This document shows positions 25,964-32,508 of a DNA stretch of 35,136 nucleotides, in pieces. The notes beneath the pieces were generated by a model. The model had not been told where the DNA came from. It worked only from the letters and a program-made list of their open reading frames with translations, and did no database searches. Source of the DNA: Candidatus Hemicellulosilyticus sp. P3. Lineage in GTDB: Bacteria > Bacteroidota > Bacteroidia > Bacteroidales > P3. The position numbers and the translations under genes are program-made. The first letter of the stretch is position 1. Each line of letters opens with the position of its first letter. The stretch is taken from NCBI GenBank assembly GCA_001543385.1, contig LPNH01000019.1, forward strand, positions 1 through 35,136, given 5' to 3'.

Positions 25964-26574
25964 CTATAGTCGTATACCGTAGGTAAAAGATATGAGGTAG
26001 CCGTTAAATGTTTTCTTTTCAGAGGCTTTTAATGAAGATGGCAGTTTGATGTCTTTTGAAAAATTGACACTCGGGACATTCATTCCAGCAAGAAGACCTA
26101 TGTATGTGTTCGGTGTTAGATTGTAATTAGCCCCAATGGAGAACTCTGCAATCATTCCTGTTCTGGTAAAAGAGTAGTGGTTGTCCTGATAGTCCAGACC
26201 ATTATTCATGAGCGATAAACCGAAAAGCAATCCTCCGCACAGTTCAAACTTCTCACCGATATGCTCATAATGTCTTATCAGCAAAGAAAATGTGTTATGC
26301 AATACGGACTCATTCATGTCAACATAAGAGGTTGACAATGTGCTGAAACCCCATTGAATGCCGAGCATCAATGATTCATCAAAACGCCGTCCCAGCGTAA
26401 ACCCATAGACTGATGTAGTATACGAGGGTGTATTGTCAGAAACAATCGATAGTGCCGGATAGTCCTGAAACGATAATAATCCGACATTGGATTCAATTAA
26501 ATTTTTTTTGCTGATTGAGCCGCTGCAATGCTGAAAAATGATACGCATAAAAGAAAAATGATTGTTTTTTTCAT
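25964..26574 (-). pseudogene. Outer-membrane protein gene split by a frame change at an A8 tract
   Basis: The minus strand starts at ATG 26574 with a perfect signal peptide, MKKTIIFLLCVSFFSIAAAQ, then SAKKI and TAA (26497-26499). The frame that continues the gene is different: KKNLIESNVGLLSFQDYPAL and onward to GYLISFTYGIRL (stop at 25964), an outer-membrane-barrel-like sequence of about 185 residues. The two meet at eight A residues (26509-26502). Adding one A, or a -1 slip on A-AAA-AAA, restores a single protein of about 203 residues. The apparent start at 26548 merely reads the signal-peptide region in the wrong frame. It may be a pseudogene, a phase-variable gene, a slippage-expressed gene or a sequencing error. 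Confidence 0.7.
26502..26509 (-). repeat. A8 homopolymer / slippery heptamer
   Basis: On the minus strand the signal-peptide frame reads GCA AAA AAA ATT TAA, so the heptamer A-AAA-AAA is in exactly the zero-frame phase needed for -1 ribosomal slippage, and a stop codon follows two codons later. The tract joins the signal-peptide frame to the barrel frame. Confidence 0.75.
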
Positions 26575-27174
26575 TGCATTTGAAATAATCGTTTTACACT
26601 TTTTGTATTGTTGCTTCTGCGGTGCTGTGTGGTTTCGAGCAACATTTTTCTGCCACACAATAAAGCCGGTCGCTGAACGTATAAGAAACACGTAGAGCGA
26701 CGGCTCTATGCCTCGGATGCCGGCCGCGGGGATGCGTGCGTTGAGGACTTCATAAGCAATCGCACGCTCCCGGCTTCGGCGCCCTCACTTTTTACACCCC
26801 GTCACATCGGCACACCGAACCTGTGCGGGGCGTTGACAGATGAATTTTTTCATGATACATTAATTTCATCAAACCATTTTCAGATTCACTTTATATAATT
26901 AGTTGCAAAAATTGACGAAAACTGACTTTAGTAAACGTAGATTTAAGTTTTTTTTATGACATTGGTGGTTTGTCTGTGATGAAAGGACTGTTATTGCGGG
27001 ATGGTGGGGTGGGATTGCTGTTATTTTTTTTAGCATTGGAAACAATTGTTTTACTTTGTTGAAACGGGCAAATTCCAAGTGGCTCATTAGACGAGAATTT
27101 GTCCCGTCAACACTCGGTGCCCCAATATATCTTACCCTAAAAAATGTCAATTCCTGAAAAAGTGAGGTGAAAAA
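26575..27174. other. Long gene-free region with two inverted repeats
   Basis: About 600 bp without a supportable gene. It changes from GC-rich (26660-26840) to AT-rich (26840-27060). It holds a near-perfect inverted repeat, AGCCGGTCGCT at 26664-26674 with AGCGACGGCT at 26696-26705, and a longer one at 27064-27107. A minus-strand open frame at 26899-27150 has no recognisable domain and was not called. Confidence 0.5.
27064..27107. repeat. Inverted repeat upstream of the tRNA
   Basis: ACGGGCAAATTC (27064-27075) is mirrored by GAATTTGTCCCGT (27095-27107), a 12-bp match with one bulged base around a 19-nt loop. It lies about 70 bp upstream of the tRNA promoter. It could be a structured RNA end, a regulator site or the trace of a mobile element; no T-run follows, so it is not an obvious terminator. 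Confidence 0.55.
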
Positions 27175-27206
27175 TTTGGTGTGTATCGGAAAACTTTGTA
27201 CCTTTG
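27175..27206 (+). promoter_or_regulatory. tRNA promoter TTTG-N20-TACCTTTG
   Basis: TTTG at 27175-27178 and TACCTTTG at 27199-27206 are 20 bp apart, an ideal match to both Bacteroidetes promoter elements. It lies 26 bp before the tRNA. Confidence 0.85.
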
Positions 27207-27232
27207 CATTCGATTTCGAAAGAAGAAATCAC

Positions 27233-27306
27233 GGCTCCTTAGCTCAACTGAATAGAGCATCTGACTACGGATCAGAAGGTTGCAGGTTTGAATCCTGCAG
27301 GAGTCA
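27233..27306 (+). tRNA. tRNA-Arg (anticodon ACG)
   Basis: A complete cloverleaf can be drawn. The 7-bp acceptor stem is 27233-27239 with 27299-27305 (one G-U pair), followed by discriminator A at 27306. The D stem is GCTC/GAGC, the anticodon stem TCTGA/TCAGA encloses loop CTACGGA with anticodon ACG, the variable loop is AGGTT, and the T arm is GCAGG-TTTGAAT-CCTGC. ACG (read as ICG after A34 deamination) decodes CGU, CGC and CGA. CCA is not encoded. A promoter precedes it and a terminator follows. Confidence 0.95.
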
Positions 27307-27310
27307 CTCA

Positions 27311-27345
27311 AGAGGAGCAACAAACGTTGTTCCTCTTTCTTTTCT
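27311..27345 (+). terminator. Terminator after tRNA-Arg
   Basis: AGAGGAGCAAC (27311-27321) pairs with GTTGTTCCTCT (27326-27336), with one G-U pair, across loop AAAC, followed by TTCTTTTCTT. It starts 4 bases after the tRNA end. Confidence 0.8.
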
Positions 27346-27369
27346 TGAGGGCTTAGGGCGTGGTTCGTG

Positions 27370-27400
27370 TTGCCATACTCGGAAAAAAAATGTATCTTTG
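27370..27400 (+). promoter_or_regulatory. kdd promoter TTG-N20-TATCTTTG
   Basis: TATCTTTG at 27393-27400, followed by CCC, is a perfect -7 element, with TTG at 27370-27372, 20 bp upstream. The transcript would have a leader of roughly 45 bases before the first kdd ATG. Confidence 0.75.
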
Positions 27401-27452
27401 CCCGTTCAAACGGAATTCAATAATTGTTTAATCAGATTCAATCATTATCATT

Positions 27453-28526
27453 ATGCAACCTAAAGGTAACAAGTACGGCACCCACCGTGTCATCGAGCCC
27501 AAGGGCGTGCTGCCCCAGCCCGCCAACAAGTTAGACAACAACATGGATGTCCTTTACGACAACGAGATTCTCATCGATGTGCAGACGCTGAATATCGACT
27601 CCGCCAGCTTCACCGACATCCACAACTACGCCAAGGAGCAGGCTGGTGCCGGCGCTTCGGAAGAAAAAGTGATGGAGGAGGTGAAGAAGGAGATGCTGCT
27701 CAACGTCGAACTGCAGGGCAAGCACCGCAACCGCCGCACCGGTTCGGGCGGTATGTTGCTGGGCAAGGTGGAGAAGATTGGCGACGCGCTGAAGGGTAAA
27801 ATCGACCTTAAAGAGGGCGATCGCGTGGCCACGTTGGTCAGCCTTTCGCTGACGCCGCTGCGTATCGACGAGATTTTGGCCATCCGTCCCGATGTCGACC
27901 AGGTTGATATCAAGGGCAAGGCCATCCTCTTCGAGAGCGGTATCTATGCCAAGATTCCGACCGATATGCCCGAGAAGCTGGCTCTCAGTGCACTCGATGT
28001 GGCTGGCGCTCCCGCCCAGACAGCCAAGTTGTGCCAGTATGGCCAGACTGTCGTCATCCTCGGTGCCGGCGGCAAGAGCGGCATGCTCTGCGCCTATGAG
28101 GCGAAGAAACGTGTCGGTGTGACGGGCAAGGTGATTGGCATTGCCAACAGCCCCAAGAGCACCCAGCGCATCAAAGACCTCGGTTTTTGCGACATCGTGG
28201 AGAGTGCTGCCGGCATGACCCCTGTGCAGGTTTACGAGCTTGTCGAGCGTCTGACGGGCGGCAAGATGGCTGATGTGACCATCAACTGCGTCAATGTGCC
28301 CGACCAGGAGATGACGGCCGTGCTCTGCACCAAGGACGACGGCATCGTTTACTTTTTCAGCATGGCCACCAGTTTCACCAAGGCCTCTCTCGGCGCCGAA
28401 GGTATCGGAAGCGATGTGAACATGATTATGGGCAACGGCTACACCAAGGGCCACGCCGAGTTCACGCTGCAGGAGTTGCGCGAGTGCCCCGAGCTGCGTA
28501 AGATTTTCGAGGAGCTCTACGCTTAA
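27453..28526 (+). CDS. kdd: L-erythro-3,5-diaminohexanoate dehydrogenase, copy 1
   Basis: This 357-residue protein matches the Kdd family, which oxidatively deaminates (3S,5S)-3,5-diaminohexanoate to 5-amino-3-oxohexanoate with NAD+ in lysine fermentation. The family signature at the start is GNKYGTHRVIEPKGVLPQPA, followed by YDNEILIDVQTLNIDSASFT. The nucleotide-binding region is TVVILGAGGKSGMLCAYEAK, an unusual GxGGKSG form that the family shares. Later come VTINCVNVPDQEMTAVLCTK and VYFFSMATSFTKASLGAEGI. Relative to copy 2 it has about 11 extra residues (near 65-75, KEQAGAGASEEK). It has its own promoter. The second copy is 1.1 kb downstream, and the other pathway genes (kce, kal, kamA, kamDE) are not in the window. 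Confidence 0.88.
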   Translation: MQPKGNKYGTHRVIEPKGVLPQPANKLDNNMDVLYDNEILIDVQTLNIDSASFTDIHNYAKEQAGAGASEEKVMEEVKKEMLLNVELQGKHRNRRTGSGGMLLGKVEKIGDALKGKIDLKEGDRVATLVSLSLTPLRIDEILAIRPDVDQVDIKGKAILFESGIYAKIPTDMPEKLALSALDVAGAPAQTAKLCQYGQTVVILGAGGKSGMLCAYEAKKRVGVTGKVIGIANSPKSTQRIKDLGFCDIVESAAGMTPVQVYELVERLTGGKMADVTINCVNVPDQEMTAVLCTKDDGIVYFFSMATSFTKASLGAEGIGSDVNMIMGNGYTKGHAEFTLQELRECPELRKIFEELYA

Positions 28527-28535
28527 GTTTTGTTC

Positions 28536-28567
28536 AATCCGCAGGCGGGGAGACCTGCCTGCGGATT
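28536..28567 (+). terminator. Hairpin after kdd copy 1
   Basis: AATCCGCAGGC (28536-28546) and GCCTGCGGATT (28557-28567) form a perfect 11-bp stem with a 10-nt loop, starting 10 bp after the kdd stop. No T-run follows, so it may act as a weak terminator or as a 3' stabiliser that uncouples copy 1 from the downstream genes. Confidence 0.6.
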
Positions 28568-28623
28568 CCAATTCCGGCTGTATCGCGTTTGCATCCTGAT
28601 GACGCATCCAACCTGTTTGCCGC

Positions 28624-29568
28624 ATGATGATTTCTTTGGTCATACCGGTCTATAACCGCCCCGACGAGATTGTGGAGCTGCTGCAGAGCATAGCGGAGCA
28701 GCGTTTCCGTGACTTTGAAGTGGTGGTGGTGGAAGACGGTTCGTCGCGTCCGTGTAAGGAGGCCATTGCGCCGTTTGCAGACTGTTTCAAGCTTCAGTAT
28801 TTCTATAAGGAGAATTCCGGGCCGGGACCTAGCCGCAATTACGGTGTCCAGCACGCCGAGGGCGACTATGTCATTGTGCTGGATTCGGACTGCATCCTGC
28901 CGCCGGATTATCTCAGCGTAGTCCACCGCAGTCTTTCTCAGGAGCCTATTGACGCTTTCGGCGGGCCCGACCGTGCTCATGAGTCGTTCACCGCCTTGCA
29001 GAAGGCCATCAATTACTCCATGACCTCGTTCCTTACCACGGGCGGCATCCGTGGGGGCATGAAGAAAGTGGACAAGTTTCATCCGCGCAGTTTCAATATG
29101 GGGGTGCGCACTGCGGTGTGGCGGAAGGCGGGAGGCTTCTCTGCGATGCGCTACGGCGAGGATGTGGACTTCAGCATCCGTCTTAAAGAGGCGGGTTACC
29201 GGGTGGTGCTGATCAGCGAGGCATGGGTGTGGCACAAACGCCGAAACACGCTCGGGAGTTTTTTCCGCCAGGTGTACCATTTCGGCCAGGCCCGTATCTG
29301 CCTCTATCGCAAGCATCCGTCGACATTGAAGCTGATGCATCTGTTTCCGGCGGCTTTTGCTGTCGGGGCGGTGCTGCTCGTGCTGGCCGCCCCGTTCACC
29401 CGGGGCTGGTCGCTGCTGCCGTTGGCGCTGTTGGCGCTGTTGCTGTTTCTGGATTCCCTGCGGCTCAACCGAAATTTGAAGGTGGCGGCGCTGTCTGTTG
29501 TCACGGCCTTTACGCAGCAGGCCGGCTACGGGCTGGGCTTCCTGACGGAGTGTTTCCGAAGGCAATGA
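28624..29568 (+). CDS. Glycosyltransferase family 2
   Basis: This 314-residue protein begins MMISLVIPVYNRPDEIVELL and has VVVEDGSS, the donor-site motif VLDSDCILPPDYL (D-x-D at residues about 94-96), and the acidic catalytic segment RYGEDVDFSIRLKEAGY. Two hydrophobic segments near residues 238-285 (FPAAFAVGAVLLVLAA and LLPLALLALLLFL) anchor it to the membrane. It should add a sugar to an envelope glycan or lipid. The position between two kdd genes has no obvious functional logic and suggests an insertion or a duplication around it. A hairpin separates it from kdd copy 1; copy 2 starts 78 bp after its stop. Confidence 0.88.
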   Translation: MMISLVIPVYNRPDEIVELLQSIAEQRFRDFEVVVVEDGSSRPCKEAIAPFADCFKLQYFYKENSGPGPSRNYGVQHAEGDYVIVLDSDCILPPDYLSVVHRSLSQEPIDAFGGPDRAHESFTALQKAINYSMTSFLTTGGIRGGMKKVDKFHPRSFNMGVRTAVWRKAGGFSAMRYGEDVDFSIRLKEAGYRVVLISEAWVWHKRRNTLGSFFRQVYHFGQARICLYRKHPSTLKLMHLFPAAFAVGAVLLVLAAPFTRGWSLLPLALLALLLFLDSLRLNRNLKVAALSVVTAFTQQAGYGLGFLTECFRRQ

Positions 29569-29646
29569 CGGGAGCTGGCCCGATACGGAAATAATGGACA
29601 ACCTCTTTGTCAATTCAAAATCACTGACCCCTTATCTTAACATTCT

Positions 29647-30687
29647 ATGCGACCCAACGGAAACCGCTATGGCACCCATCGTGTGGTGGAGCCGCTCGGC
29701 ACGCTGCCGCAGCCGGCGCAGAAGCTGGACAACACGATGGAGATTTATGACAACGAGCTGTTGATTGACGTCAGCACACTCAACATCGATTCGGCCAGCT
29801 ATACACAGATTCGCCATGCCTGCAGCGACGATGCAGAGCAGATGAAAAAAATGATTCTCAGTATTGTCGACGAACGCGGCAAGATGCAGAATCCGGTCAC
29901 CGGCAGCGGTGGTATGCTCATCGGCACGGTGCGTGAGATTGGTCCCAAGTTCCGTAACACCACCAAGGTGAAGGTGGGAGACAAAATCGCCACTTTGGTG
30001 TCGCTATCGTTGACGCCGCTTCGGATAAAGGAAATCAAGCGTCTCGACCCGTTGCACGACCAAGTTGATGTCGACGCCCAGGCCATTCTTTTCGAGAGCG
30101 GGCTTTTCGCCGTGCTGCCCGACGACATTCCCGAGCGGCTGGCCTTGGCGGCGCTTGATGTGGCGGGCGCCCCCGCCCAGGTGGACCGCCTGGTCACCGA
30201 GGGCGACATTGTCTGTCTGATAGGCGGTGGCGGCAAGAGCGGCATTCTCTGCTGTTATCAGGCCATGCAGAATGTGGGCCCTTACGGCAAGGTTATCGTG
30301 GTGGAGTATAGCGAGAAGAATGCGCAGCGCATCAGGGAGATGGGGCTTGCCACGGATATCATTGTCGCCGATGCCACCAATGTCATGGACGTTTACAACA
30401 AGGTGATGGCCATCACCGGCGGGCGCGGCACCGACGTGACAATCAACAATGTCAATGTGCCCAACACCGAGATGACGTCCATTCTTGTCACTAAGGGGCG
30501 CGGATGCGTCTATTTCTTCTCGATGGCCACTTCGTTCACCCGTGCCGCTTTGGGCGCCGAGGGGGTGGGGAAGGACATCAACCTCATTGTGGGCAACGGC
30601 TTTGCCCGTGGCCACGCTGAGTTGACGCTCAACATCCTCCGCGAGAGCGAGCCGATTCGGGCCCTTTTTGAGAAGCTTTACGCATAG
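29647..30687 (+). CDS. kdd: L-erythro-3,5-diaminohexanoate dehydrogenase, copy 2
   Basis: This 346-residue protein is a paralogue of the enzyme at 27453-28526 and is closer in length and wording to the characterised Fusobacterium enzyme as I recall it (MEIYDNELLIDV, MILSIVDERGK, VTGSGGMLIG, VTINNVNVPNTEMTSIL). It starts MRPNGNRYGTHRVVEPLGTL. The nucleotide-binding segment is IVCLIGGGGKSGILCCYQAM. The two copies share the framework but differ at many positions, so duplication is old or one copy was acquired. No clear promoter was found just upstream; it may be read from the glycosyltransferase transcript. It converges on yraN with only 21 bp between the stops. Confidence 0.9.
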   Translation: MRPNGNRYGTHRVVEPLGTLPQPAQKLDNTMEIYDNELLIDVSTLNIDSASYTQIRHACSDDAEQMKKMILSIVDERGKMQNPVTGSGGMLIGTVREIGPKFRNTTKVKVGDKIATLVSLSLTPLRIKEIKRLDPLHDQVDVDAQAILFESGLFAVLPDDIPERLALAALDVAGAPAQVDRLVTEGDIVCLIGGGGKSGILCCYQAMQNVGPYGKVIVVEYSEKNAQRIREMGLATDIIVADATNVMDVYNKVMAITGGRGTDVTINNVNVPNTEMTSILVTKGRGCVYFFSMATSFTRAALGAEGVGKDINLIVGNGFARGHAELTLNILRESEPIRALFEKLYA

Positions 30688-30708
30688 CCTTTTGCCGCGG
30701 GTCGGCTG

Positions 30709-31080
30709 TCATCGGTATATCCCGGCCGCGGTGAAGGCGTTTTCCAAGTGTTTCAGGCTATAGCTGTCGCCGTTGAAGGTGACGGATATGATGTCAAACC
30801 GCACTTCTTCGTCCCGCCAGTGTGTCTGCACGTAGGCGTTGGCCAGTTTGATGTATGCCTGCTGTTTGCCGGGAGTGACAAAATCCTCCGGCTCGCCGTG
30901 GCTCTGCGATGAGCGGGTCTTCACCTCCACCAGCACGATGAGCCCTTCTTTGTAGGCGATGATGTCCGCCTCCAGATGCCCCGACCGCCAGTTGGACTCC
31001 AGAATGGCATACCCCTGTGCGGTCAGATAGTCCTGTGCTAATTGTTCGCCCAGTTTCCCGGTCTGTTTGGATGTATCCAT
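30709..31080 (-). CDS. yraN: YraN-family (UPF0102) nuclease-fold protein
   Basis: This 123-residue protein matches UPF0102/YraN: TGKLGEQLAQDYLTAQGYAI with E12, NWRSGHLEADIIAYKEGLIV with E37 and D39, and LVEVKTRSSQSHGEPEDFVT with E52 and K54. These form the PD-(D/E)XK-type metal site of an Archaeal-Holliday-junction-resolvase-like fold. The function of the family is not settled; it is often encoded next to DNA-repair or DNA-uptake genes such as dprA or rnhB. Here its upstream neighbour (46 bp away) is the SLOG/SANT/nuclease protein, and the two may be cotranscribed. Confidence 0.92.
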   Translation of the reverse strand: MDTSKQTGKLGEQLAQDYLTAQGYAILESNWRSGHLEADIIAYKEGLIVLVEVKTRSSQSHGEPEDFVTPGKQQAYIKLANAYVQTHWRDEEVRFDIISVTFNGDSYSLKHLENAFTAAGIYR

Positions 31081-31125
31081 GGATGATTGGGGTTGTTGTG
31101 TGACGAAGTGTTGTTGAAATTGATC

Positions 31126-32208
31126 CTATTTGTCGGAGTGTAACAGCGTTTCTACGGCGTCGAACAGGTCTGCGCTGTCTTGTATGATGCTTCGGCGCAG
31201 TGTGGCGCGTGTGATTTCGCAGGGCAGATGTATCAGATATACCGCATCCGGGTCGCAGGGCAGACCGCCGACACCAAAGACAAGTAATACGGGTAGGCGT
31301 CGCGAGGCGGAGTATCGTTGGATGAATTGTTTGCGGCTGGCCGGAATAAGGTCGGTCTCAATGTTGCGAGGTATATGGTTGCGCCATTTGCACTCCACCG
31401 CAAACCGCTGTCCGTAGTGTTCAAACACAAAGTCGGGTGCGCTGTTGGCTTCGGGGTAGACGTCGGGAAGCGATTTGTCGCCGCGCCATTCTTTCAGCGT
31501 CAAGTGGCTCCTGTGAGGCACATCGAAAAGTTCCAGCACATAGTCTTCAAATTCGCGTCCTTTCAGCACCTCGTCGTTCATGGTCAAGGCTTTGATGCGA
31601 GAGCGGACGGTTGAGTAAGGGCGGTCCAGCGCTTTGTGGATGGCATGTATCCCCATGTCTTCGTAAAACATTCGCAGCAACCGTTTGTCCTCGGCAACTG
31701 TCCAGCGGAACGTTTTTACCTTGGATTCGGCTGCAAGGAGCGTCGTGTTGTTGCTGACAAGATGTGTGATATTGTTTAATCCGGCTAACAACGGGCTGAT
31801 GCTGCCCCTCGGGTTGATATAGCCGCAGACGATATGTTCGACGTGCTGTATGACGAACCGGTTGCGTAACTGCGGTGTGTCGCCCGTTCCATCGGTTTTT
31901 TCACGCAGCAGTTCCAGGATGAGCAGCCGGTTCTCTTGCAGCGCCTGTTCAATCTGCACATTGTATATATCGCGGAATCGGTTCATTACCACGAGAATGG
32001 CAGGCACGCGGTTCACAAGGATTGCTTTCACAACCTCTGCCTCCAACTCCGAGGTGTTGAAGCAGACCACTGTATCTTGCTGTTTCAATGCATCCACCCA
32101 TGCAAACACCGTCCCGTAACACCCGATGGGTGCCATCTTCGAGGTCAGAAACAAGGTTTTTTCCTGTTGCCATAGCAACGTGTTTCCAATGGTGTTCTGT
32201 ATTTTCAT
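31126..32208 (-). CDS. SLOG/DprA-like, SANT/Myb-like and PD-(D/E)XK nuclease three-domain protein
   Basis: This 360-residue protein has no name I recognise; three parts can be read. Residues 1-105 look like a Rossmann-type nucleotide-sensing domain of the SLOG/DprA group: TLFLTSKMAPIGCYGTVFAW, TVVCFNTSELEAEVVKAILV, PAILVVM. Residues 166-208 (FRWTVAEDKRLLRMFYEDMG and on to STVRSRIKAL) fit a SANT/Myb-like helix-turn-helix with W169. Residues 217-300 fit a PD-(D/E)XK nuclease: GREFEDYVLELF, then APDFVFE (D259), FAVECKW (E272, K274) and RKQFIQRY. The order ligand sensor, DNA or protein binder, nuclease is what a defence or DNA-processing effector would have, but that is inference. It lies beside yraN and has a -7 element 21 bp upstream of its start. 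Confidence 0.65.
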   Translation of the reverse strand: MKIQNTIGNTLLWQQEKTLFLTSKMAPIGCYGTVFAWVDALKQQDTVVCFNTSELEAEVVKAILVNRVPAILVVMNRFRDIYNVQIEQALQENRLLILELLREKTDGTGDTPQLRNRFVIQHVEHIVCGYINPRGSISPLLAGLNNITHLVSNNTTLLAAESKVKTFRWTVAEDKRLLRMFYEDMGIHAIHKALDRPYSTVRSRIKALTMNDEVLKGREFEDYVLELFDVPHRSHLTLKEWRGDKSLPDVYPEANSAPDFVFEHYGQRFAVECKWRNHIPRNIETDLIPASRKQFIQRYSASRRLPVLLVFGVGGLPCDPDAVYLIHLPCEITRATLRRSIIQDSADLFDAVETLLHSDK

Positions 32209-32228
32209 ATTTCATGCCGTCAGTTTTG

Positions 32229-32236
32229 CAAATGTA
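32229..32236 (-). promoter_or_regulatory. -7 element TACATTTG of the SLOG/SANT/nuclease gene
   Basis: On the minus strand TACATTTG followed by CAAAA matches TAnnTTTG and ends 20 bp before the start codon at 32208. No TTTG was found at the -33 spacing. It probably also serves yraN. Confidence 0.65.
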
Positions 32237-32339
32237 CAAAGTTTTAAAAATAACAGGAGTGACGTTGGCGCAATTTTAGGGTGCCGTAAGACCTCCGCAG
32301 ACTGTGGATTTTATTTTTCACATTTTATTTTATGAAAAT

Positions 32340-32370
32340 TTTGTCTATTTAAAAATATTTCGTATAATTG
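32340..32370 (+). promoter_or_regulatory. Promoter TTTG-N19-TATAATTG of the subtilisin-type gene
   Basis: TTTG at 32340-32343 and TATAATTG at 32363-32370 (one mismatch from TAnnTTTG), followed by CAG, are 19 bp apart. The predicted transcript carries a leader of about 130 bases before the ATG at 32509. Confidence 0.65.
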
Positions 32371-32396
32371 CAGGTGTCTATTTGTAATTATTAACA

Positions 32397-32421
32397 CTCG
32401 AAGAGTTCGCCTTTCTTCGAG
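32397..32421 (+). promoter_or_regulatory. Hairpin in the long leader of the protease gene
   Basis: CTCGAAGA (32397-32404) and TCTTCGAG (32414-32421) form a perfect 8-bp stem with a 9-nt loop about 20 bases into the predicted transcript. It may protect the 5' end or regulate expression. No T-run follows and no known riboswitch was recognised. Confidence 0.45.
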
Positions 32422-32508
32422 GATTCTTCTTCGGGAGAACGGAAAAGGAACAGGGGCAACCTGCAAATCAGACATGTTTTTATGTTTCACCCTTAGATTT
32501 ATGTAGAG

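Noticed and set aside
26899..27150. An 83-codon minus-strand open frame that might be a transposase remnant.
   Set aside because: No motif supports a transposase, no terminal repeats were found, and the composition matches the AT-rich non-coding surroundings.
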